This document shows, in pieces, positions 58,106 to 64,000 of a DNA stretch of 64,000 bases; positions within the stretch are counted from its first letter, which is position 1; each line of letters begins with the position of its first letter. Position numbers and translations under genes: made by a program. Below the pieces are notes generated by a model, which was given only the letters and a program-made list of their open reading frames with translations, did no database searches and was not told the DNA's origin. The stretch is from Bradyrhizobium quebecense (GTDB lineage: Bacteria > Pseudomonadota > Alphaproteobacteria > Rhizobiales > Xanthobacteraceae): the NCBI RefSeq assembly GCF_013373795.3, contig NZ_CP088022.1, forward strand, positions 5,270,001 through 5,334,000, written 5' to 3'.

Positions 58106-59307
58106 TTCAACGACGGCACGTCTTCCACATTGGCGGTTACGATCCAATCACCCCAGAAGAGCAGGTCGAGCGCTTGCGCCGCTCGCTGTCGAGCTTCGAA
58201 AAGGTTTGGGGCGCCTCTTCACGGCTGTCGGAAATCTCGAACACATCTGCAATCAATGCTTCGTGCGACCTGGAAGCATGGGGACCAAACTGGAAAACCG
58301 ACACCACCTTCGAGATGCTGCGCTGGGACGATCTCATCCGGCGCGATTCGGGAGTTAGGCTGGTGCCTCGCCTCGTTCAGTCCCTGAAAGCGCTATTCAA
58401 CTTCATCCTTACCGGAACTCTATTCAGATATGCGGTCGCAAGCTGGAAATATGCTCTCTTCTTTGTCTTTCCATATTGCTGTTTGCTGTTGATTGCATGC
58501 TGCGGCGTTGGGCTGTCATATCTGCTTGTCAGGCTCATACCCGCTACATTCTGGCTTGAACAATTGCTGCTTGGTGTTTTTCTATCGCTTGCCATCTTCA
58601 TCAGCTCGATGCTCTGGATTGGACCCAAGCGTCGGATAAACCACATCCTTGATGATGCCATTTTCTCCTACCGGTTTCTTTACGGGCAAAAAGGCGAGCT
58701 TGATAAGCGCCTCGGCGATTTTGCGGCCTTGATATTGAGAACGGCTCGGGCCGCAGATGTTGATGAAATTCTGATTGTTGGCCATTCCCTTGGCGCCGCG
58801 CTCTCGATAGCGGCGGTCGCGCGCGCGCTGAAGCTGGATCCTCTGCTTGCAACGCACGGACCGAAGCTATGCATCCTCACAGTGGGCGCCACGATTCCCA
58901 AATTCTCATTGCATCCGATGGGCGGCCAGATACGGGAAGCGGCACAACTTGTGGCCGGAACGTCTGCCATCGACTGGGTCGAGTACCAGGCACGAGATGA
59001 CGCAATCAGCTTCTATCGCTTCGATCCCGTCACGCTGAAACGCACCAGTCGAGACTATTCAGGAGAGCACCCGAAGATTCGGCGCGTCCAAATACATTCA
59101 ATGATCGATCCGGTCCGCTTCAGACGCCATCGATTCAACTTCATGCAAATTCACTATCAGTTTCTAATGGGAAACGATCAGCGCTCGGTTTACGACTATT
59201 GCATGATTACTTGCGGCCCGCTCGCGTTCAACGTCGCGACTTCACCGTCCGGGGCTGTTGGACTATTCGAGGCAAACGGTTCGGTGATGACAGCCCGAGG
59301 TTGCTGA
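58102..59307 (+). CDS. Membrane-anchored alpha/beta hydrolase (lipase-like)
   Basis: A 401-residue protein with a cytosolic N-terminal region that opens VFHIGGYDPITPEEQ, two or three transmembrane helices (about 115-172) and a C-terminal hydrolase domain. The nucleophile elbow is IVGHSLGAALS (Ser229), and a late His lies in HYQFLMGN. The first 100 residues with the phrase WGPNWKTDTTFEMLRWDDLI may be a separate domain; I do not recognise it. The gene is coupled to the small upstream gene. Substrate unknown; a membrane-lipid substrate would fit the topology. Confidence 0.7.
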   Translation: MIQRRHVFHIGGYDPITPEEQVERLRRSLSSFEKVWGASSRLSEISNTSAINASCDLEAWGPNWKTDTTFEMLRWDDLIRRDSGVRLVPRLVQSLKALFNFILTGTLFRYAVASWKYALFFVFPYCCLLLIACCGVGLSYLLVRLIPATFWLEQLLLGVFLSLAIFISSMLWIGPKRRINHILDDAIFSYRFLYGQKGELDKRLGDFAALILRTARAADVDEILIVGHSLGAALSIAAVARALKLDPLLATHGPKLCILTVGATIPKFSLHPMGGQIREAAQLVAGTSAIDWVEYQARDDAISFYRFDPVTLKRTSRDYSGEHPKIRRVQIHSMIDPVRFRRHRFNFMQIHYQFLMGNDQRSVYDYCMITCGPLAFNVATSPSGAVGLFEANGSVMTARGC

Positions 59308-59419
59308 AGACCCTTCACCAAGCTCAAACCATGGTGCGTTGGCACCAGACGTCAGACACGTAGTTGCGCACCCTGGTTCGATGCCGGCGCATCGCCCCGA
59401 AATGACGCGCCGCCGCGCG

Positions 59420-59899
59420 CTATCCGGCAGCCTTGATATCCAGCGGCACCGCGGCTTCGTATTTCGAATTGTGCAGCACCAGCGACGTCCTGACGTTGCG
59501 CACATGCGGCGCGGCTGTCAGGTGGGTGACGAAATCCTGGAAGGTCGCCATGTCCGGAGCGACGCATTTGAGGATGAAATCGACTTCGCCGGACAGCATC
59601 CAGCATTCCCGCACCAACGGCTCGGCGCGCACGAAGTTCTCGAAGGCGCGGAGATCGGCGTCGGCCTGGCTCGACAGATGCACCGAGGCGAACACCGTGA
59701 CGTCGTAGCCGAGGCGGCGCGGATCGAGCAGGCCGCGGTAGCCCTGGATGTAGCCCTCCTCCTCCAGCGCCCGGACCCTGCGCAGGCAGGGCGGCGGCGA
59801 GATCCCGACGCGTTTGGCGAGCTCCACATTGGTGATTCGGCCATCGGCCTGGATCTCGGCGAGGATTTTGAGGTCGATCTCGTCAAGGTTCTTCGACAC
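59420..59899 (-). CDS. Lrp/AsnC-family transcriptional regulator
   Basis: A 159-residue regulator starting at GTG 59899. The N-terminal winged helix (LDEIDLKILAEIQADGRITNVELAKRVGISPPPCLRRV) is followed by a RAM ligand domain (about 70-150) with VRECWMLSGEVDFILK. Amino-acid ligands are typical. It is divergent from trxB, and two inverted repeats lie between them. GAGGGAA lies upstream of the start. Autoregulation is likely from position. Confidence 0.9.
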   Translation of the reverse strand: MSKNLDEIDLKILAEIQADGRITNVELAKRVGISPPPCLRRVRALEEEGYIQGYRGLLDPRRLGYDVTVFASVHLSSQADADLRAFENFVRAEPLVRECWMLSGEVDFILKCVAPDMATFQDFVTHLTAAPHVRNVRTSLVLHNSKYEAAVPLDIKAAG

Positions 59900-59975
59900 G
59901 CGACTTGGGTTCCCTCAGGGTTCGGAAGGTTTGGCAGGTCTGCCGGCAACTCTCATAGCGCAGCAGGCCGGCATT

Positions 59976-60004
59976 GCGCAATTTTATTGCGCGTGCAGCG
60001 CACG
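59976..60004. promoter_or_regulatory. Two adjacent inverted repeats between lrp and trxB
   Basis: GCGCAATTTTATTGCGC (59976-59992) is a perfect 17-base dyad around TTT, 77 bases upstream of the Lrp start. CGTGCAGCGCACG (59992-60004) forms a second dyad directly after it. Lrp-family proteins bind such AT-centred dyads, so an autoregulatory site is plausible. It is 179 bases from trxB. Confidence 0.55.
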
Positions 60005-60182
60005 ATTTCGCGAATGTGACTTCAGTTCCGGGGAAAAATCGCTGCCATGGATTGCAAATCTTGCATAGCTTCCCAGATATCCTAGACTTGGATTTGACAC
60101 TTTTGGCGCCGCCGTGACGCGTTTCCGGGGCGCTTCCCGCACAAGTCCTTGATCAAAATCCCCAAAACAGAGGGATCTCACA

Positions 60183-61148
60183 ATGCCCGCGCCTACCCAT
60201 GCCAAGGTCGTCATCATCGGGTCCGGCCCCGCCGGTTACACCGCAGCGATCTACGCGGCGCGCGCGATGCTCGAACCGATCCTGATCCAGGGCATTCAGC
60301 CGGGCGGGCAGCTCACCATCACCACCGACGTCGAGAACTATCCGGGCTTCGCCGACGTGATCCAAGGCCCCTGGCTGATGGAGCAGATGGAGAAGCAGGC
60401 GGCCCATGTCGGCACCAAGCTCGTCATCGATCTCGTCAACAAGCTGGAACTCGGCCAACGCCCGTTTCGTCTGACCTGCGATTCCGGCGACGTCTATCTC
60501 GCCGAGACCGTCATCCTCGCCACCGGCGCCCAGGCGCGCTGGCTCGGGCTGCCCTCGGAAGAGAAATTCCAGGGCGGCGGCGTATCGGCCTGCGCGACCT
60601 GCGACGGCTTCTTCTACCGCGGCAAGGACGTCGTGGTGGTCGGCGGCGGCAACACCGCGGTCGAGGAAGCGCTGTATCTGACCAATCACGCCTCGCAGGT
60701 CACCATCGTGCATCGCCGCGATCATTTCCGCGCCGAGCGCATCCTGCAGGAGCGGCTGTTCAAGCATCCCAAGATCAAGGTGGTCTGGGATTCCGCGATC
60801 GACGAGATTTGCGGCACGGAGAACCCGAACAAGGTCACCCATGTGCGGCTCAAGAACGTCAAGACCGGCGCACTGACCAACCTCAAGACCGACGGCGTCT
60901 TCGTCGCGATCGGCCATGCGCCGGCGACGGAGCTCGTCAAAGGCCAGATCAAGCTGAAACCGTCGGGCTATGTCGAGGTGGCGCCGAATTCCACGGCGAC
61001 CTCGGTGCCCGGCCTGTTCGCCGCGGGCGACGTGGCGGACGAAACCTTTCGGCAGGCGGTCACCGCCGCCGGCCTCGGCTGCATGGCAGCGCTCGAGGCG
61101 GAACGCTTCATTGCTCTTCGCGCGAGCGATCGCGCAGCGGCGGAATAA
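60183..61148 (+). CDS. trxB: Thioredoxin reductase (NADPH)
   Basis: A 321-residue flavoenzyme that reduces thioredoxin with NADPH. It has FAD motif VVIIGSGPAGYTAAIYAAR (about 9-27), the redox pair CATC (137-140), the NADPH motif VVVGGGNTAVEEAL, and GLFAAGDVADETFRQ near the C-terminus. Complete and of normal length. A LysR gene starts two bases after its stop, so the two are on one transcript; the divergent gene is lrp-like. Confidence 0.97.
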   Translation: MPAPTHAKVVIIGSGPAGYTAAIYAARAMLEPILIQGIQPGGQLTITTDVENYPGFADVIQGPWLMEQMEKQAAHVGTKLVIDLVNKLELGQRPFRLTCDSGDVYLAETVILATGAQARWLGLPSEEKFQGGGVSACATCDGFFYRGKDVVVVGGGNTAVEEALYLTNHASQVTIVHRRDHFRAERILQERLFKHPKIKVVWDSAIDEICGTENPNKVTHVRLKNVKTGALTNLKTDGVFVAIGHAPATELVKGQIKLKPSGYVEVAPNSTATSVPGLFAAGDVADETFRQAVTAAGLGCMAALEAERFIALRASDRAAAE

Positions 61149-61150
61149 TC

Positions 61151-62071
61151 ATGGCACGCTCTCGCGACGGATTTACGGATATGGATTGGGACAAGCTGAA
61201 GGTCTTTCACGCTGCGGCGGAGGCTGGCAGCTTCACGCATGCCGGCGAACAGCTCGGCCTGTCGCAATCGGCGGTCTCCCGCCAGGTCAGCGCACTGGAG
61301 CAGGAGCTCTCGGTGTCGCTGTTTCACCGCCATGCCCGCGGCCTGATCCTCACCGAGCAGGGCGACCTGCTGTTCCGTACCGCGCATGACGTCTTCATGC
61401 AGTTGCAGGCGGCGCGCGCAAAGCTCACCGACAGCCGCGAGCGGCCGAGCGGCGATCTCAAGATCACGACACCGCCGGCGCTCGGCATCAACTGGCTGAT
61501 CCCGCGGCTCGACGAATTCGTCGCGCTCTATCCGGACATCCGGATCTCGCTGATCGTCACCGACGAGGACCTCGACCTGTCGATGCGCGAGGCCGACGTC
61601 GCGATCCGCACACGCAAGCCGACCCAGCCGGACCTGATCCAGCGCAAGCTGTTCTCGATCGGCTTCCATGCCTATTGCTCGCCGGAATACATCAAGCGCT
61701 TCGGCACGCCGCGGACGCTTGATGATCTCGACTCGCACCGCATCATCATGCTCGGCGACTCGCAGGTGCCGCCGCATCTGCAGAACCGCAGCTGGCTGAT
61801 CGATGCAGGCCGCAACGGCTCCGGTCCGCGCGAACCCTACTTCAAGGTCAACAACATCCTTGGCCTGGTGCGCGCCTGCCAGCAGGGCCTCGGCATCGCC
61901 GCGTTGCCGGACTATCTGGTCGAACAGAACAACCTCGTGCAGCTGTTCGGCGAGTCCGACTCGATCGCGCTCGACACCTACTTCGTCTATCCGGAAGAGC
62001 TGAAGACGGTGGCCCGGGTGCAGGTGTTCCGCGACTTCGTGGTCAGCAAGGCGCAGCGCTGGCCCTCCTGA
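61151..62071 (+). CDS. LysR-family transcriptional regulator
   Basis: A 306-residue regulator. The winged helix at about 10-70 reads DKLKVFHAAAEAGSFTHAGEQLGLSQSAVSRQVSALEQ (in parts), followed by a LysR substrate-binding domain (about 95-300). It starts two bases after the trxB stop. The co-inducer is unknown. The same pairing with trxB is seen in related genomes as I recall. Confidence 0.9.
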   Translation: MARSRDGFTDMDWDKLKVFHAAAEAGSFTHAGEQLGLSQSAVSRQVSALEQELSVSLFHRHARGLILTEQGDLLFRTAHDVFMQLQAARAKLTDSRERPSGDLKITTPPALGINWLIPRLDEFVALYPDIRISLIVTDEDLDLSMREADVAIRTRKPTQPDLIQRKLFSIGFHAYCSPEYIKRFGTPRTLDDLDSHRIIMLGDSQVPPHLQNRSWLIDAGRNGSGPREPYFKVNNILGLVRACQQGLGIAALPDYLVEQNNLVQLFGESDSIALDTYFVYPEELKTVARVQVFRDFVVSKAQRWPS

Positions 62072-62306
62072 TTAAGCTGCCCTTATAGGGCTGGTTTATA
62101 GGCTTTCCGCGCTGCCCCGAGAGGCCCCTGAATCTCCGCATGACTGACATGCGACCTGGATAGTTGCTGCAGAGCGTCGATGGGGATCATAGTGTTTACA
62201 CGCTGAGCGGTCGCGTCGCGCATATGTCCCCCTCCTCCAGTGGCGCGGAAGTTCAGTAATCCCTCTTGGAAGGTGATTGTGTCGGCCTCACGTGGCCAAT
62301 ACCTTA

Positions 62307-62336
62307 AGCCGGGCTCACTCGAGCCCGGCTTTTTTT
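62307..62336 (+). terminator. Rho-independent terminator, orphan
   Basis: A perfect ten-pair stem AGCCGGGCTC/GAGCCCGGCT with a four-base loop (ACTC), followed by a run of seven T (62330-62336). It is 236 bases after the LysR stop, too far to be a simple gene end. Confidence 0.85.
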
Positions 62337-62533
62337 CATCTCCATGTCTTTCATGTCAGGCTCGAACGTGCCGCACGTCACGGTCAGCATGTGGATTGAC
62401 AACAACCTCGCAGCGCAGCATCATTATCCAATGATCACGACTTCGTGCGCCGTTGTGTCGTCGAAAAAAGCTCCTCTTCCGGGGACACGAGATCGCGCGC
62501 GATAAGATCACCTTCGCATTCAACCGATCCCGA

Positions 62534-62560
62534 AACCCCGCCGCCTGGACGGGGTTTTTT
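62534..62560 (+). terminator. Rho-independent terminator before the dapA-family gene
   Basis: ACCCCG pairs with CGGGGT around a nine-base loop, followed by six T. It lies 41 bases before the dapA-family ATG. It ends an upstream transcript or acts in the leader of that gene. Confidence 0.75.
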
Positions 62561-62601
62561 GTTGGTCCCGTCTCCGGCTTTGCCCCCTTAGGAGATGGAA
62601 C

Positions 62602-63516
62602 ATGACTGAGCTACACCAGCAATTGCAGGGCCTCTGGCTGCCCCTGATCACGCCGTTCCGCGACGGCGAACTCGACGTCACCTCGCTGCGTCGCCTGGTG
62701 CGGCACTATGCCGGCGGCCCCATCGACGGGTTCATCCTCGGTGCAACCTCCGGTGAAGGCATGGCGCTCAGCACCGATGAGCTGGAAGGGCTGGTCAGCG
62801 TCGTGCTCGACGAGCTCAGTGCCAACTCCCGCCACTTGCCGGTCTGCCTCGGGCTCTCCGGCGCCTCGACGGCCAGGATGAAGGATGCGCTGGACGATAC
62901 GGCCGACTGGCCGATCAACGGCTACCTGATCGCGAGCCCCTATTACATCAGACCCTCGCAACGCGGGCTCGTGCAGCACTTCAACGCGCTGGCCGATCAC
63001 GCATCGTGGCCGGTGGTGCTCTACAACATTCCGTATCGCACAGCGGTGAACCTGACCAACGAGACGCTGCTGGCGCTCGCGGAACATCCCAACATCGCCG
63101 GCATGAAGGATTGCTGTGCCGACCGCGCGCAGTCGATCGACTTCCTCAACCGCCGGCCCGCCGGCTTCCGCGTGCTGACCGGCGAGGACGCGCAGACATT
63201 CGATGCGCTCTCGGACGGCGCCGACGGCGCGATCCTGCTCTCCGCGCATCTGGAAACCAACACCTTCGCTTCGATCCGCACGCTGCTGAAGCAGGGCAAG
63301 CGCGACGCGGCAGTGGCGGCGTGGCAAAGCGTCGTCGGCCTGACCCGGCTGTTGTTCGCTGAACCGAGCCCCGCACCGGCCAAGCACTGGCTGTGGCGGC
63401 AGGGGCTGATCGACAGCCCCGAGGTGCGGCTGCCGATGGTCGAAGTGAGCGAGGATCTCGCGACCTGGCTCGATGCCGAGATGGAGCGGCGCGCGCAGCT
63501 TCTGCTGCCGGCGTGA
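62602..63516 (+). CDS. DapA-family aldolase (dihydrodipicolinate synthase/N-acetylneuraminate lyase)
   Basis: A 304-residue class I aldolase. The Schiff-base Lys lies in NIAGMKDCC, the catalytic Tyr in VVLYNIPYRT, and the early GATSGEG loop is standard. The family spans dihydrodipicolinate synthase, N-acetylneuraminate lyase and sugar-acid aldolases. It is not next to other lysine genes, so the substrate is left open. GGAGATGGAAC is a good ribosome site. Confidence 0.85.
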   Translation: MTELHQQLQGLWLPLITPFRDGELDVTSLRRLVRHYAGGPIDGFILGATSGEGMALSTDELEGLVSVVLDELSANSRHLPVCLGLSGASTARMKDALDDTADWPINGYLIASPYYIRPSQRGLVQHFNALADHASWPVVLYNIPYRTAVNLTNETLLALAEHPNIAGMKDCCADRAQSIDFLNRRPAGFRVLTGEDAQTFDALSDGADGAILLSAHLETNTFASIRTLLKQGKRDAAVAAWQSVVGLTRLLFAEPSPAPAKHWLWRQGLIDSPEVRLPMVEVSEDLATWLDAEMERRAQLLLPA

Positions 63517-63520
63517 TCGC

Positions 63521-63672
63521 TCTTCTCCCTCTCCCCGCTCTTGCGGGGAGAGGGTTGGGGTGAGGGGCCGCTTCCGCAATATCGGAGGGAGATGGATTCG
63601 CTGGGAGTCCCCCTCACTCGGATCGCATCTTACGATGCGATCCGACCTCTCCCCGCAAGCGGGGCGAGGCGC
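63521..63672. repeat. Inverted repeat (CTCTCCCCGC...GCGGGGAGAG type)
   Basis: The left half has CTCTCCCCGCTCTTGCGGGGAGAGGG, a near-perfect hairpin in itself. The right half has CCTCTCCCCGCAAGCGGGGCGAGG, with GATCGCATCTTACGATGCGATC as a central perfect dyad. It separates the convergent dapA-family gene and the copper ATPase gene. Same family as at 17397 and 47118. Confidence 0.75.
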
Positions 63673-64000
63673 CTAATCCAGCTTCACCCTCGACAGCCGC
63701 AGCGCGTTGCCGATCACGCTGACCGAGGACAGCGCCATCGCGGCAGCGCCGAGCATCGGCGACAGCAGGATGCCGAACAGCGGGTACAGCACGCCGGCCG
63801 CGATCGGCACGCCGGCGGCGTTGTAGACGAAGGCGAACGCCAGGTTCTGGCGGATGTTGCGCATGGTCGCGACCGACAGGCGCCGCGCCCGGACCAGGCC
63901 CATCAGGTCGCCGGTGAGCAGCGTGATGCCGGCGCTCTCGATCGCGACGTCGGTGCCGCCGCCCATCGCGATGCCGACATCGGCTGCGGCGAGCGCCGGC
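63673..64000 (-). CDS. Copper-type P1B ATPase, C-terminal end (partial)
   Basis: The last about 109 residues of a heavy-metal P-type ATPase that exports or loads copper. The hinge region [18 protein letters not shown] and the last two helices are visible: [22 protein letters not shown] and [21 protein letters not shown]. The metal-site residues NAAG (Tyr-Asn) and MALSS (Met-Ser) are those of Cu(I) transporters. The rest lies beyond the window edge, so start and N-terminal metal-binding domains are unseen. Confidence 0.9.
   Translation of the reverse strand, partial: PALAAADVGIAMGGGTDVAIESAGITLLTGDLMGLVRARRLSVATMRNIRQNLAFAFVYNAAGVPIAAGVLYPLFGILLSPMLGAAAMALSSVSVIGNALRLSRVKLD

Larger units (their letters stand above)
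62072..62601. other. Gene-free stretch with two orphan terminators, candidate small RNAs
   Basis: About 530 bases with no supported protein gene. Two Rho-independent terminators (62307-62336 and 62534-62560) each lie more than 200 bases from any stop codon, which suggests one or two short transcripts ending there. TTGTGTCGGCCTCACGTGGCC before the first terminator can fold. No match to a known RNA family is claimed. Confidence 0.45.

Overview
The window looks like chromosomal DNA of a Bradyrhizobium or close relative (Alphaproteobacteria, Hyphomicrobiales). It is GC-rich with strong third-position GC, and carries long antisense open frames as such genomes do. The gene order (dnaG-rpoD, yqeY next to carA, carB-greA, lrp divergent from trxB) and the many palindromic intergenic repeats also fit that group. 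This is inferred from sequence style and gene content only; no 16S gene is present. There is no prophage, CRISPR array or secretion locus, and the only intact mobile element is one IS630-family copy.

Layout. 0-7.3 kb: an APH-fold kinase-like protein, an L,D-transpeptidase, the IS630 element, small exported proteins, an Ami_2 amidase and a membrane diguanylate cyclase. 7.3-13.6 kb: a 22-residue Lys/Ala peptide gene, a LysE exporter, a single-domain response regulator, a frameshifted SDR, an FRG-domain protein, an MltB-type transglycosylase, a DUF817 membrane protein and a SnoaL-like protein. 14-22 kb: a large exported TPR-CHAT protein, then rpoD and dnaG. 22-28 kb: a short chlorite-dismutase-family protein, a GGCT-like protein, two transglutaminases divergent from an N-formylglutamate amidohydrolase, and a PepSY membrane protein.

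28-38 kb holds a coupled operon of a TetR regulator, a fused 2Fe-2S/molybdopterin dehydrogenase (frameshifted) and its FAD subunit. After a LysE exporter and an exported LVIVD pair comes an ArsR regulator overlapping three tandem SRPBCC genes, the third cut by an in-frame TAG. 38-49 kb: acyl-CoA synthetase, Rieske-AIF oxidoreductase, yqeY, carA, a thioesterase, an enolase-superfamily enzyme, a cupin, Dps, a methyltransferase and a tRNA-Cys-like sequence with an abnormal anticodon arm.

49-64 kb: carB, behind a leader with a terminator-like hairpin, and greA. Then DoxX, several exported proteins, a cluster of three hydrolases of esterase/lipase type, an lrp-family gene divergent from trxB and a LysR gene, a 530-bp gene-free stretch with two orphan terminators, a dapA-family gene, and the C-terminal end of a copper-type P1B ATPase running off the edge.

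Themes. The window supplies core transcription and replication (rpoD, dnaG, greA), carbamoyl-phosphate synthesis (carA, carB), cell-wall turnover (L,D-transpeptidase, amidase, transglycosylase) and redox homeostasis (trxB, Dps, AIF-like). Three genes are broken by one lesion each (SDR, molybdopterin dehydrogenase, third SRPBCC). They are either recent pseudogenes or sequence errors, and this should be resolved before any function is assigned. The observations most worth following are the tRNA-Cys-like locus, the carB leader, the dimeric-type chlorite dismutase homologue, the ArsR promoter with a perfect operator palindrome, and the gene-free stretch with orphan terminators.
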